From positions 3,410,001 to 3,474,000 of the forward strand of contig NC_014829.1 of assembly GCF_000177235.2 (NCBI RefSeq): a DNA stretch of 64,000 nucleotides, in the 5' to 3' direction. Position numbers and translations under genes: made by a program. Shown one piece after another: positions 40,378 to 49,268 of the stretch (within the stretch, counting starts at the first letter, position 1; every line of letters starts with the position of its first letter). Under the pieces are notes generated by a model, which did not search any database, was not told the origin of the DNA, and was given only the letters and a program-made list of their open reading frames with translations. Source of the DNA: Evansella cellulosilytica DSM 2522. Its GTDB lineage: Bacteria > Bacillota > Bacilli > Bacillales > Salisediminibacteriaceae.

Positions 40378-41058
40378 TTACAAATGAAGGATATCTCCTG
40401 CATTCATGACAATCCCTTCAGCATTGACTTTTTGTACGAACGCTACTGGGTCTTGTTCAATTACTGGAAATGTGTTGTAGTGAATAGGAACAATTTTTTT
40501 TGCCTTCAACCATTGTGATGCAACTAGTGCATCATCTGGTCCCATCGTAAAATTATCCCCAATTGGTAAGAAAGCGAGATCTATGTCATGCTGCTCTCCA
40601 ATCAATTTCATATCAGAAAATAGTGCAGTATCACCGGCATGATACATTGTTTTCCCTTCAGCCTTTAATATAATTCCACCAGGCATTCCTGTATAAATAA
40701 TTTGTTTGCTATCCTCATCAGTATAAGACGAACCGTGAAATGCTTGGGTGTATTTTACGGTTCCAAAGTCAAATTGATACTCTCCACCTATGTGCATAGC
40801 ATGTGTATGTACTCCTTTCCAACTTAAAAATGTTGCAAGTTCAAATGGAGCAACAACTAAGGCATCATTTGCTTTAGCTATTTCAACTGTATCACCTACA
40901 TGGTCGTTATGACCGTGAGTTAATAATATAGCATCTACTTGTATATCTTCTACTTTCAAATCTGTCTGCCCGTTCCCTGTAATAAAAGGATCAATAATAA
41001 TCTTTTTTCCATTTGCATTAACCATAACGACGGAATGCCCATGATATGATACTTTCAT
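40378..41058 (-). CDS. ytkL: Metal-dependent hydrolase YtkL (UPF0173)
   Basis: A 226-aa metallo-beta-lactamase-fold protein with the short UPF0173 form: HGHSVV near the start, [13 protein letters not shown] (metal ligands), [25 protein letters not shown] and C-terminal [14 protein letters not shown]. The substrate is unknown. It lies divergent from the peptidase gene, and its name follows B. subtilis ytkL, which also precedes ytkK. Confidence 0.92.
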   Translation of the reverse strand: MKVSYHGHSVVMVNANGKKIIIDPFITGNGQTDLKVEDIQVDAILLTHGHNDHVGDTVEIAKANDALVVAPFELATFLSWKGVHTHAMHIGGEYQFDFGTVKYTQAFHGSSYTDEDSKQIIYTGMPGGIILKAEGKTMYHAGDTALFSDMKLIGEQHDIDLAFLPIGDNFTMGPDDALVASQWLKAKKIVPIHYNTFPVIEQDPVAFVQKVNAEGIVMNAGDILHL

Positions 41059-41219
41059 ATAACATCTCTCCTTTAAAAAATGTACTACTACCCTTCATAC
41101 CCGTACTTCATCATATTTATTCTACTATTATCTAATGTTTTCCTTCGTATTTGAAAGTAGATAGTTTCAGCACATATTGTTAAGATTAAGTATGTAGGGA
41201 ACCGAAGGAGGACGAAGGA

Positions 41220-42320
41220 ATGACAAAAAGTAGCACTGAACTTTTAAACTGGATGAAAGAAAACCAAATAGACACTCTCATTTGCCAATCAAGAGCAAAT
41301 GTCTATTACTTAACTGGGTTTGATACGGATCCTCACGAACGATTAGTTGCTATATTTTTATTTGAAAATGGTGATGAATTCTTTGTTTGTCCAAATATGG
41401 AAGTAAATCAAGTTAAACATATTTATAGTGGTGGCGATATTATCGGCTATAGTGATACAGATAATGTTTGGCAATTGATCAAAGAGGAATTTAATAAACG
41501 AAACATACCAATGAAAAAGGTAGCTGTAGAGAAGTCTTTATCTTGGGATAGAATGAAAGAAATCCAGCAATTTAACGGAGATGTAGAACTTTTTGAAGTG
41601 GATGAAGCAATTTTAAATCAAAGAATAATAAAAAGCGAAGAAGAAGTTGTTCATTTAAAGGAAGCCGCAAAATTAGCAGATTACGGAGTAAAGGTTGGGG
41701 TCCGCGCACTGAAAGAAGGAATCACAGAAATGGAAGTACTTGCCACAATAGAATACGAATTGAAGAAAAAAGGTATTCGTGAAATGTCATTTTCCACGAT
41801 GGTGCTATTCGGCGAAAAAGCTGGTGATCCTCATGGGAACCCTGGGAATCGAAAGCTTAAAAAAGGAGATGCTGTATTGTTTGACTTAGGTGTTGTCTGT
41901 AATGGCTATTGCTCAGACATCACAAGGACTGTATTTTTTGATCATGTAAAGGAAGAAGATCAAGAAGTTTACGAGGTTGTATTGAGTGCTCAAGAAGCTT
42001 CGATTTCATTATGTAGTCCTGGTAATAAAATATCACAGTTAGATGCAGCTGCAAGACAAAAAATAGCTGATCACGGATTTGCTGAATATTTCCCTCACCG
42101 AATTGGACATGGATTAGGTATTGAAGTACACGAGTACCCCTCACTAAATGCTACAAATAATAGTGTTCTTAAAGCGGGGATGACTTTTACAATTGAGCCT
42201 GGTATATACGTTCCTAATAAAGTGGGTGTGAGGATTGAGGATGATGTACTCATCACTAATGATGGACATGAGTTGTTAACTAAATTTCCAAGAGCCTTAA
42301 CTATCGTTCCTTGTACATAG
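41220..42320 (+). CDS. Xaa-Pro dipeptidase / M24B metallopeptidase
   Basis: A 366-aa aminopeptidase P-like enzyme that cleaves Xaa-Pro bonds, cytosolic. The N-terminal creatinase-like domain (about 1-130) is followed by the pita-bread catalytic domain with metal ligands in FDLGVVCNGYCSDITRT, HRIGHGLGIEVHEYP, FTIEPGIYVP and GVRIEDDV. The ATG at 41220 has GAAGGAGGACGAAGGA upstream. It resembles B. subtilis YkvY/YqhT-type proteases and PepQ; I do not give a gene symbol. Confidence 0.93.
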   Translation: MTKSSTELLNWMKENQIDTLICQSRANVYYLTGFDTDPHERLVAIFLFENGDEFFVCPNMEVNQVKHIYSGGDIIGYSDTDNVWQLIKEEFNKRNIPMKKVAVEKSLSWDRMKEIQQFNGDVELFEVDEAILNQRIIKSEEEVVHLKEAAKLADYGVKVGVRALKEGITEMEVLATIEYELKKKGIREMSFSTMVLFGEKAGDPHGNPGNRKLKKGDAVLFDLGVVCNGYCSDITRTVFFDHVKEEDQEVYEVVLSAQEASISLCSPGNKISQLDAAARQKIADHGFAEYFPHRIGHGLGIEVHEYPSLNATNNSVLKAGMTFTIEPGIYVPNKVGVRIEDDVLITNDGHELLTKFPRALTIVPCT

Positions 42321-42427
42321 GAGGTTCTCGCATTTTGTAGCTGGCCTTTCTTATTTTTTCAATAGATAGGTATGCTCATTCATTTTGATTACAAAAACGA
42401 GGGTGTCCCAAAAGCTACTAAAAGCTT

Positions 42428-42472
42428 AGAGGTTGACTCAAAAGGTAAAAAATCGACCTTTTGAGTCAACCC
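42428..42472. repeat. Family A hairpin repeat, copy 4
   Basis: GAGGTTGACTCAAAAGGT and ACCTTTTGAGTCAACC form a stem around an A-rich loop, 108 bp after the peptidase stop. The upstream flank GTCCCAAAAGCTACTAAAAG matches copy 1 inverted. The remaining gap to 42591 shows nothing recognisable. Confidence 0.8.
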
Positions 42473-42591
42473 TGTCCCACCTTCATATTGGCACTAAACA
42501 AACAAGTAAAGAGCACAAATAAGGTCGCTTGCCGTCCACATTGTGGAAAAGAGTCACAATAACAATGAAGTAACTTTCAAATAATTCCCCT

Positions 42592-42978
42592 TCAAGATTC
42601 GCCTTTTTTCCATATCCACGTTCTTGTATATCCGCTTTTATCAACACTCCGGACAACAAAACGTTCTATTTCCTCGTAGCCCATCTTTTCTATTTGATTA
42701 ATTTGATCATCCGTTATTTTAGCCTGTTTTAAATCTAAATGGTTTAAGATTGCTTCAAACGATTGTTTCGCTTTCTCGCCACGCTTAATGCTATCCCCAT
42801 ACTCATATTCAAAAGAGGTTGGGTTCTCATATTCCCATTCATAGTAAGTATCTTTAGATTGCAATGATATCTTTAATGTCATATGTTGATACCAAGAAAA
42901 TTCTTTTCCAAATGTAACAGGAGTAATCAAAAATAATAATAGTACAACGATTCCTGTAGCAATAAGATATTTCTTCAT
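42592..42978 (-). CDS. Secreted hypothetical protein
   Basis: A 128-aa protein with an N-terminal signal sequence (MKKYLIATGIVVLLLFLITP, cleavage likely near PVTFG) and a charged mature part rich in Glu/Lys/Tyr that has no Cys and no recognisable domain. The mature part ends TRTWIWKKGES. The start is ATG at 42978 with AGAGGTGG upstream; a GTG at 42987 overlaps the ribosome binding site. Not recognised; probably lineage-specific in Bacillaceae. Monocistronic. Confidence 0.72.
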   Translation of the reverse strand: MKKYLIATGIVVLLLFLITPVTFGKEFSWYQHMTLKISLQSKDTYYEWEYENPTSFEYEYGDSIKRGEKAKQSFEAILNHLDLKQAKITDDQINQIEKMGYEEIERFVVRSVDKSGYTRTWIWKKGES

Positions 42979-43037
42979 TAAAACCACCTCTAGCTTAATT
43001 TAAGGTAGTTTTAGTAAAAATATACTACTATATTCTA

Positions 43038-43796
43038 TTACCTGAAGCGGTTCAATACGTCCATTCCACCTGTTACTTCTAAAACAGCACCAGTGATCAT
43101 ATCCGAGTTTTCATCGCATAAGAAGCTAATTGTTCTACCGATATCTTCCCCAGTCCCTGAGCGACCAATAGGCGTTTCCTCATGTCCATATTGACGCGAC
43201 TGCGTGATAGAGGCTTCTTTCATTTCTCCGACAATTTTACCTGGGCAAATAACATTTGCAGTTATCCCGTTCTCCGCTTCCTCAATAGCGATTGTTTTTG
43301 TTAATGAAACTAAGCCTACTTTTGCTGCAGCAAAGGCTGAACGGTATAACCAGCCTGGTGAATGATCTGCTCCTTGAAATGCGTATGCAATAATTCTACC
43401 TGACTTTTGCTTTCGCATAATAGGAATAACTTGCTTTAACAAATAAAACGCAGAATTTAAATTACCATCCAACATCTTGTTCCATTCTTCTTCTGAATAG
43501 TCGATAAGCTTTTTTCTCTCAAATATGTATGGACCAGCATTCATTACTAGCGCATCTATTCGTCCCCATGCCTTAACGGTTTCTTCGGAGATGCGAATTA
43601 AATCTTCTTTACACGTCACATCTCCTCGAATAAACTGGATCCTTTCTAGGTGGCGACCCCATTCATTTTTTACAGCATCCAACTTGTCGTTATCATCTCG
43701 ATGCGTCACCGTTACAGAATATCCATCCTTTAACAGCTGCTCAGTTACTCTTTTACCTAATCCCTTCGTTCCAGCTGTAATTAATGCATGTCGCAA
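43038..43796 (-). CDS. ytkK: Short-chain dehydrogenase YtkK-like
   Basis: A 252-aa SDR-family oxidoreductase with the NAD(P)-binding motif TAGTKGLGKRVTEQLL and NAGPYIF. The catalytic position where YxxxK is expected reads YRSAFAAAKVGLVSL, i.e. Tyr then Lys with five rather than three residues between. It ends with the DMITGAVLEVTGG cap. Similar to B. subtilis YtkK (FabL/FabI-like). The start is TTG at 43796 (RHALITAGTKGLG follows), with AAGTAGGTG upstream. The unusual Tyr-Lys spacing, if the alignment is right, is typical of enoyl-ACP reductase-like divergent SDRs. Substrate unknown. Confidence 0.88.
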   Translation of the reverse strand: MRHALITAGTKGLGKRVTEQLLKDGYSVTVTHRDDNDKLDAVKNEWGRHLERIQFIRGDVTCKEDLIRISEETVKAWGRIDALVMNAGPYIFERKKLIDYSEEEWNKMLDGNLNSAFYLLKQVIPIMRKQKSGRIIAYAFQGADHSPGWLYRSAFAAAKVGLVSLTKTIAIEEAENGITANVICPGKIVGEMKEASITQSRQYGHEETPIGRSGTGEDIGRTISFLCDENSDMITGAVLEVTGGMDVLNRFR

Positions 43797-43886
43797 AGTG
43801 TCACCTACTTTCGTTATACAAAGTATAATATTATATAACTTCATTATACTTATCTACATACACACTTGTAAAAAAAGTTGATTGAA

Positions 43887-44264
43887 TAAGAAAAACTAAA
43901 AACGGGCTGGTAAAGCTCGGTTTTAGTTTTTCTTAGAAGCGGTGAAGAAATGTAGCCACATGTCTTTAAAGTAGTAGTGAGTGCTCTCCACACTACTACG
44001 CGTGGCAGCTTTTCCACAGCCAATATTTTCACTTCTTTTTCTAGGAAGAGGTTGTCCCATAAATTGCAGAAAGTATTTGCAATGGCTTCGTTCGTTGCGC
44101 GACTACTATGAGAAACCCACTCATAGTAGTCTTTTAAAAGACTGCAACGACTACGCTCATTGCTTTGAGGACACTGAAAAAGTGAAAGAACACCACTTTT
44201 TCAGTGCCCTCTGCTCTTCTCACTACTACGCGTGGCAGCATTTCCACCGCCAATATTTATACTC
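43887..44264. repeat. Family B composite repeat, copy 2 (double/mosaic)
   Basis: The head is AAGAAAAACTAAAAAC...TTTTAGTTTTTCTT at 43887-43934, with a tail to about 44034 (CTACTACGCGTGGCAGC, TTTTCCACAGCC). A further stretch contains AGAGGTTGTCCCATAA (compare family A), a GACTACTATGAG/CTCATAGTAGTC hairpin, and the nested hairpin of B1 (GGACACTGAAAAAGTG with CACTTTTTCAGTGCCC, 44169-44209). A second tail (CTACTACGCGTGGCAGC, TTTCCACCGCC) ends the element. The gap from 43797 to 44297 is almost filled by it. It looks like two elements joined by recombination. Confidence 0.75.
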
Positions 44265-44272
44265 TCATTGAA

Positions 44273-44303
44273 AAAAAATCACTAAAGGAAAAATCCTTTA
44301 ATG
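44273..44303 (-). terminator. Terminator of the 48-aa gene
   Basis: TCATTAAAGGATTTTTCCTTTAGTGA forms a stem on the minus strand, overlapping the gene's stop and followed by TTTTTTTTC. Confidence 0.8.
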
Positions 44304-44444
44304 ATCTTTTTCAGCAGACTCTACATTATCACCATTGTCAATGCTCTCAGTATATTGATAATAAGAACTCATCAATTGATGATATGTCTCCATATGTCCT
44401 GCTTCATCAAATACGATTGATGAATGTTCATTTTTCTTATTCAA
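44298..44444 (-). CDS. Small 48-residue protein, YtzD-like position
   Basis: A TTG-started frame of 48 codons, with GGAGAGGGGG about 9 nt upstream and a terminator overlapping the stop. It translates to MNKKNEHSSIVFDEAGHMET followed by YHQLMSSYYQYTESIDNGDN and an acidic tail. It has a good ribosome binding site and no other function for the sequence is visible. In B. subtilis the small gene ytzD lies in this order after ytkK; assignment is by position only. The acidic, Tyr-rich composition suggests a soluble, perhaps regulatory or spore-related, protein. Confidence 0.7.
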   Translation of the reverse strand: MNKKNEHSSIVFDEAGHMETYHQLMSSYYQYTESIDNGDNVESAEKDH

Positions 44445-44586
44445 GAACAGCACCCCCTCTCCTCATGAATATAGTTTCAAAAAGCAAACATATTTATTCA
44501 ACATTCCACTAGAAGAGAGTATTATTTGATATAATAAAAATAAGAAAAATATCCCTAATCTCTTTCCAATTAAGGAGGCTAAGAGT

Positions 44587-45027
44587 ATGCCTGTAAACTA
44601 TGATACAGTTCTTGTTGCAGTAGACGGTTCGAAAGAAGCAAAGCGTGCATTGGCTAAAGCAATAACCATTGCGCTTGAAAACGATGGGAATTTGATTATT
44701 TGTCATATTGTAGACACACGTACTTTTGCGGCCGTAGAGCATTATGATAGGATGGTCTATGCAGAAGCAGAGAAATACGCAGAGGAAATGCTTAGAAATT
44801 ATCGTCAACAAGCTTTAGATGCAGGTGTTACGGACGTAGCTATGGTTATTGACTTTGGTTCACCAAAGGTAAAAATTGCAAAAGATGTTGCTAAAAAGCA
44901 TAATGTTGACTTAATAGTAACTGGCGCTACCGGGTTGAATGCAGTCGAGAGATTTTTAATAGGAAGTGTATCTGAACATATCGCAAGGCACGCACGTTGT
45001 GATGTATTAATTGTACGTAATGAATAA
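44587..45027 (+). CDS. Universal stress protein
   Basis: A 146-aa UspA-type protein. The N-terminus VLVAVDGSKEAKRALAKA and the ATP-binding loop GATGLNAVERFLIGSVSEHI (GxxG...GS) are intact, so nucleotide binding is likely. The ATG at 44587 is preceded by AAGGAGG. It is followed 28 bp later by a TTG-started small gene with a strong ribosome binding site, so the two are probably one transcript. The nearest known relatives are Bacillus YxiE/NhaX type stress proteins; no gene symbol is given. Confidence 0.93.
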   Translation: MPVNYDTVLVAVDGSKEAKRALAKAITIALENDGNLIICHIVDTRTFAAVEHYDRMVYAEAEKYAEEMLRNYRQQALDAGVTDVAMVIDFGSPKVKIAKDVAKKHNVDLIVTGATGLNAVERFLIGSVSEHIARHARCDVLIVRNE

Positions 45028-45055
45028 TCTTTAAGCTAACTGGAGGAGTCGGACA

Positions 45056-45367
45056 TTGATTGTATTTGTTTTTGATTCACGCCTCGGAATACCTGTTCCT
45101 GACATTAAAGTTACTTGGGATGAGCTTACCTCAAGTGAACAAGAAGAAATCATGAACAAATGGGAAGAAGTGCGTGGAGACATACCAGACAGAATTAAAG
45201 AAATCGAACAAGAAATTAATACGCTACAAAAAAAATTATATGAGGAAGAAGAGTTCCAAAAAAGCTGTGAACTTAATTCATCCATTGCAGAATTAGCTTC
45301 TATCATTAATGATTTGTGGATATGGTATCGTGCTGGGGAAAGTGTTAAAGTAAAAATGCATGCGTAA
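45056..45367 (+). CDS. Small coiled-coil protein downstream of a universal stress gene
   Basis: A 103-aa acidic protein starting with TTG at 45056, preceded by GGAGGAG at 7 nt. It starts IVFVFDSRLGIPVPDIKVTW, then a predicted coiled coil (DRIKEIEQEINTLQKKLYEE). No known domain. It ends immediately before hairpin A5, which begins at the next base. The tight coupling to the stress gene suggests a partner, but I do not recognise it. Confidence 0.78.
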   Translation: MIVFVFDSRLGIPVPDIKVTWDELTSSEQEEIMNKWEEVRGDIPDRIKEIEQEINTLQKKLYEEEEFQKSCELNSSIAELASIINDLWIWYRAGESVKVKMHA

Positions 45368-45414
45368 AGAGGTTGACTCATAAGGTTAAATTTTTACCTT
45401 TTGAGTCAACCTCT
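45368..45414. repeat. Family A hairpin repeat, copy 5
   Basis: AGAGGTTGACTCATAAGGT and ACCTTTTGAGTCAACCTCT lie directly after the preceding stop codon, in terminator position between convergent genes. A further GC-rich stretch (GACGCGCGGGCTAGTATC) follows at 45430-45490. Confidence 0.85.
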
Positions 45415-45500
45415 AAGCAATTTGTGGGGGATGACGCGCGGGCTAGTATCATCATCGCCTTTTGTGTCAAATACCAAGTTGACGCTCCCCTATTCATTAC

Positions 45501-46355
45501 TTAACTACTACTAGTCCTTCCTTTCTTTTCTAGTAACCAACGTTTCTGATAAAACTGGTGAGAGGCAACAGCAATATAGTTTGTAAATCGATAGTTAAAT
45601 GCTGAACCTACTAAAATGCCAAAAATCGGTATTCCTTGGATTAGTTTTTTTCTTGCGAAAATAAGGAAAAACAACTTAACTATATGTTTCATTGGCTGTT
45701 GTATCCATCCTGAGCTCAAAACATCCTCTTCTCCTTCATAAAAAAATAAATCCTCATCATTTAAGTTCAACTCTTCAAACAATTGATCCCATGCTTTTTT
45801 TCGTAAAGTCCTAGGTAAAGATACAGCATGAAACACTTTTAAAACGAGCATTAGTTCATATGGTTTCCTTAAATCATATCCGTACGTTGTTGCGATCAAG
45901 TGAACAGTCCTTAAATTAATCATAAGCAGTAACGGTAAATCGCTTAAAGTAAAAATGACACCACCTGCACCTGTTAGTCCCCCCTGAGCAAGGGCAGTTA
46001 ACCTTTGTCTTGCTAACTGTTTTTTTGCAAGAAATCGAATTTGATCGATAGATAATTTTTGCATATCTTTAATTTCATATATATCTGATCGAAAAATTCT
46101 AGCTTGGTCGATTAATTCGCTTTTTGCTTGTTTATCAATACGTGTTTGTAAAAGCATTGCGTGAAAGTGAAATAATATATTTTCTATTCGAGAAAGCATT
46201 TTCTTCGTATCTAATACATTTATTGATAAAACTGCTCGATCAAATAATAACTGATAAGTACGTGAGAAATCTGTTTCTTTTCCATAAAATGTATCAAATT
46301 CCCACTCCTCAATCTCTCTCCATATTTCCTTTTCTCGAATTGTAAGTGTCACCAA
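45501..46355 (-). CDS. EcsC family protein
   Basis: A 284-aa protein of the EcsC family, associated with ABC exporters and membrane proteins in Bacillus. It has a long cytosolic helical N-terminal part, the central GGLTGAGGVIFTLSDLPLLL hydrophobic segment typical of the family, and a second segment IPIFGILVGSAFNYRFT; the C-terminus is basic. Function unknown. The start is TTG at 46355 or GTG at 46352; GGGAGAGGG lies just upstream of both. Flanked by repeats A5 and B3. Confidence 0.85.
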   Translation of the reverse strand: MVTLTIREKEIWREIEEWEFDTFYGKETDFSRTYQLLFDRAVLSINVLDTKKMLSRIENILFHFHAMLLQTRIDKQAKSELIDQARIFRSDIYEIKDMQKLSIDQIRFLAKKQLARQRLTALAQGGLTGAGGVIFTLSDLPLLLMINLRTVHLIATTYGYDLRKPYELMLVLKVFHAVSLPRTLRKKAWDQLFEELNLNDEDLFFYEGEEDVLSSGWIQQPMKHIVKLFFLIFARKKLIQGIPIFGILVGSAFNYRFTNYIAVASHQFYQKRWLLEKKGRTSSS

Positions 46356-46474
46356 CTACCCTCTCCCTTAAAAATACTTCTAGTTTATTAAGTATTCATC
46401 ACAGCTTAGATATATCCGAATTTCCCCCTTAAAAATTTATAAGCCATAAAGTTAATTTTTAATCTTCATATAAT

Positions 46475-46620
46475 AAAAAAGACTAAAAACGAGCTTTGTA
46501 AAGCTCGTTTTTAGTCTTTTCTTACAAGCAGTGGAATTTCGACGTAGCTCTTAAAGTACTAGTGACTGATCTTCTCGCTAGTACGCACGGCGAAAAAAAT
46601 TCCACTACCAAATTTATACT
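46475..46620. repeat. Family B repeat, copy 3
   Basis: Head AAAAAGACTAAAAACGAGCT / AGCTCGTTTTTAGTCTTTT is a near-perfect long hairpin. The tail (46524-46620) shares with B1 the segments CAGTGGAA, TAGCTCTTAAAGTACTA, TCTTCTCGCTAGTACGCACG and the end TTCCACTACCAAATTTATAC. It lies upstream of the EcsC-family gene and downstream of ackA. Confidence 0.85.
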
Positions 46621-46636
46621 TTCTTACTTTTAAAAA

Positions 46637-46668
46637 AGGTATCCGATAAGAATCTTATCGAATACCTT
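46637..46668 (-). terminator. Terminator of ackA
   Basis: On the minus strand AAGGTATTCGATAAGA and TCTTATCGGATACCTT pair and are followed by TTTTTTAAAAG. Confidence 0.88.
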
Positions 46669-46678
46669 GGAGTGCTAT

Positions 46679-47866
46679 TTATTGAGCCAAACGTACTGTA
46701 TCTCTCGCTAACATCACTTCTTCATTTGTTGGTATTACAATTACCTTAACAGGAGAGTGTGGATAGTTTAAGAATGATTCTTCTCCACGAACCTTGTTTA
46801 ACGTAGGATCCCAATAAACACCCATAAATTCTAAACCTTTTAATACTTTTGCACGAATCGTTTCACTATTTTCACCGATACCTGCAGTAAAAATAACAGC
46901 ATCTAGTCCATGCATTCTCGCTGCATACGAACCAATATATTTATGAATTCTCGAAGTGAAAACTTCAAGCGCTAACCTTGCTCTTTCATTACCTTCATTT
47001 GATTGAATTTCAATATCCCTTAGGTCACTTGAGAATCCAGATAAAGCTAACATCCCACTTTTTTTATTTAAAACGGAAATTACCTCTTCTGCAGTCAAAT
47101 CTGCTTTTTCCATAATATAAGGTATTAAAGCAGGGTCAATGTTACCAGAACGGGTACCCATTGTCACACCAGCTAGCGGTGTGAATCCCATTGACGTATC
47201 GATCGATTTACCACCATCGATGGCAGCAATACTCGCACCATTACCTAAATGACAAGAAATCAATCGTAAATGTTCTAAAGGTCGTCCGAGTAATTCAGCA
47301 GCACGTTCTGACACATATTTATGTGAAGTACCGTGGAAACCATATTTACGAATACCGTAATCCTCGTAATATTCATATGGCAAGCTATATAAATAAGATT
47401 CTTTTGGCATTGTTTGATGGAAAGCAGTATCAAAAACCGCAACTGCTGGGACATTAGGCAATACCTCTCTAAAAGCTTTAATACCAACTAAGTTCGCTGG
47501 ATTGTGTAGAGGCGCTAATTCAGATACTTCCTCGATACCTTTTATTACTTCATCGGAAATTAAAACAGAATCATTAAACTTTTCTCCACCATGTACAACA
47601 CGATGACCTATGCCGTCAATGTCATTTAAGTTTTCAATGATCCCATACGTCGTCAATTTATCTAAAAGAATTTTAACAGCTTTTGAGTGATCTTCAATCT
47701 CTGTAACATCTTTTTTCTTTTCCCCATTAACTTCAATCGTAAAAATTGAATCATCTAAGCCTATTCTCTCAACAATACCTTTTGTCACTACAGCCTCGCT
47801 AGGCATGTCCAAAAGCTGAAATTTTAATGATGAGCTTCCAGCATTTATTGCCATAATTTTTGACAT
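46679..47866 (-). CDS. ackA: Acetate kinase
   Basis: Converts acetyl phosphate and ADP to acetate and ATP in overflow metabolism. The 395 aa start [20 protein letters not shown] and contain the family signatures [36 protein letters not shown] and [11 protein letters not shown]. The start is ATG at 47866 with AAGGAG about 10 nt upstream; upstream in-frame codons to 47893 lack one. The terminator at 46637-46668 lies 10 bp past the stop, and a candidate cre lies about 145 bp upstream. Confidence 0.97.
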   Translation of the reverse strand: MSKIMAINAGSSSLKFQLLDMPSEAVVTKGIVERIGLDDSIFTIEVNGEKKKDVTEIEDHSKAVKILLDKLTTYGIIENLNDIDGIGHRVVHGGEKFNDSVLISDEVIKGIEEVSELAPLHNPANLVGIKAFREVLPNVPAVAVFDTAFHQTMPKESYLYSLPYEYYEDYGIRKYGFHGTSHKYVSERAAELLGRPLEHLRLISCHLGNGASIAAIDGGKSIDTSMGFTPLAGVTMGTRSGNIDPALIPYIMEKADLTAEEVISVLNKKSGMLALSGFSSDLRDIEIQSNEGNERARLALEVFTSRIHKYIGSYAARMHGLDAVIFTAGIGENSETIRAKVLKGLEFMGVYWDPTLNKVRGEESFLNYPHSPVKVIVIPTNEEVMLARDTVRLAQ

Positions 47867-48008
47867 TCTTATACCGCTCCTTCTGTCCTTCAAGTATTTC
47901 TTTTTTAAAACTGTTATATAATTTTCCCTACATTATTAAACCATGGTATATAAGGAATTGCAATACATGTTTCACTTTTTCAGTGTAAGATACTATAACA
48001 CAGAAAAA

Positions 48009-48022
48009 TGTAAACGCTTTGC
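48009..48022. promoter_or_regulatory. Candidate cre (CcpA) site upstream of ackA
   Basis: TGTAAACGCTTTGC fits cre at 12 of 14 positions (the plus-strand left half is perfect). In B. subtilis ackA is activated by CcpA through an upstream cre; the same is inferred here. A possible promoter (TTGCAA, 17 nt, TTTAAT) lies at 47935-47963. Confidence 0.5.
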
Positions 48023-48118
48023 CTTTTCCAACAAAAAGCTTGCTATATTAATACTTCTTCTTAAAAACATGTTTTCCCACTTCAACACATAAAAAATAAT
48101 GACATTTATGTGAACTTA

Positions 48119-49108
48119 TCACAAGTAGCTATCAAACCATTTGGAAATTCGATTCATCATATCTGTTAATGCACTATTATTTGAAAAAGACGGTAGTTCC
48201 ACTAATAGCGCCTCTTTAGGTATCTTAATGCCTTGCTTCTTCTTTCTTAAGATTAGGATACTTTTTCCCCATTGACCATTTTTAAACATTGATTTAGGAA
48301 GCTGTAGAAAAGAATAAATGACTCCTTCTTTTTTGATAAAATCATGGAGTTTTTTTGCTTCCTGAGATTCAAATAAGAAGTTAGGCACTAAAAATACAAG
48401 AAATCCTCCTTCTTTTACATGAGAAAAACCTTGTTCAATAATTAAATGATGGACAAAGGAATGCCCTTCATCAGATTTCAGCACAAAATCTTTCGCTATA
48501 TCATCGTTTGGATAGAATCCAATAGGCAAATCCGAAGCAATGATATCAACGTTTTTTACTGTTGGTGTCGCTACACTATCTTGATGAAATAAATCCACGG
48601 AATGCTTTTGTAAATTTGCATTAGTATATGCTATTTTCAGCAAAGTTTCATCAACTTCAACACCGATGCCGTGACTTTTTTCTGTTTGATTCATAATAGC
48701 CGTTAACAAATTTCCAGAGCCAACAGCTTGATCTAAAATGATAGCTGTTTCTCCTTTCTTATCGTACCCTAAAATTTTATTTACTAAATATCCAATAAAA
48801 AGGCTAACAGCATCTGGTGTCATTGCGTGATGTGGCTGAGTAGCTTCCTTCATCCCTTTAAGTACAGCTAACTGTATAGCTCTTCTATATTCTTCATTTG
48901 TAATTGCTTCATAGTCAGTAATTTTTTTCAATTCATCTAAAACTAACTGTTTACTTTCCTCTTTTATATTATGTGTTACTTCTTGATGAAAAATGACTTC
49001 ACCCATTTCAGATATTGCTTCTATGTATGGAATATTTAATGCATCTTGTAAAATTTGAGAACCATTATCTAATACGGTATATAATTCCTCAACGATAGTT
49101 GTTGTCAC
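48119..49108 (-). CDS. ytxK: SAM-dependent methyltransferase-like protein YtxK
   Basis: A 329-aa class I methyltransferase, an N-6 adenine-specific DNA methylase relative found next to ackA in Bacillus. The SAM site reads AIILDQAVGSGNLLTAIM, followed by GVEVDETLLKIAYTNANL. The catalytic motif that in DNA methylases is NPP(Y/F) reads SDLPIGFYP, so base methylation is uncertain. The start is GTG at 49108 with GGGAG upstream, giving the B. subtilis length; a GTG at 49117 lies inside the ribosome binding site. Confidence 0.9.
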   Translation of the reverse strand: MTTTIVEELYTVLDNGSQILQDALNIPYIEAISEMGEVIFHQEVTHNIKEESKQLVLDELKKITDYEAITNEEYRRAIQLAVLKGMKEATQPHHAMTPDAVSLFIGYLVNKILGYDKKGETAIILDQAVGSGNLLTAIMNQTEKSHGIGVEVDETLLKIAYTNANLQKHSVDLFHQDSVATPTVKNVDIIASDLPIGFYPNDDIAKDFVLKSDEGHSFVHHLIIEQGFSHVKEGGFLVFLVPNFLFESQEAKKLHDFIKKEGVIYSFLQLPKSMFKNGQWGKSILILRKKKQGIKIPKEALLVELPSFSNNSALTDMMNRISKWFDSYL

Positions 49109-49215
49109 TTTCTCCACTCCCTTTTATATCTATCTAAATATTTAGTTTAATGAATTTTCATAAGATTTAAACGTATAAGTAGGAAAATTGGCTAAATATC
49201 CTCATTACAAGAAAA

Positions 49216-49255
49216 GAGGATATCTCAAAAGGGTATTATCCTTTTGGACATCCTC
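49216..49255 (-). terminator. Terminator of tpx
   Basis: GAGGATGTCCAAAAGG and CCTTTTGAGATATCCTC pair on the minus strand, then TTTTCTTG follows, between tpx and ytxK. Confidence 0.8.
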
Positions 49256-49268
49256 ACTTCTTTTTTAA

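Noticed and set aside
44204-44512. Plus-strand frame of about 100 codons
   Set aside because: It spans repeat B2 and runs antisense to the small 48-aa gene; low-complexity translation and no ribosome binding site.
48119-49108. Restriction-modification DNA methyltransferase
   Set aside because: The fold resembles adenine methylases, but the catalytic NPPY-like motif is altered, there is no endonuclease partner, and the gene is the conserved ackA neighbour ytxK.
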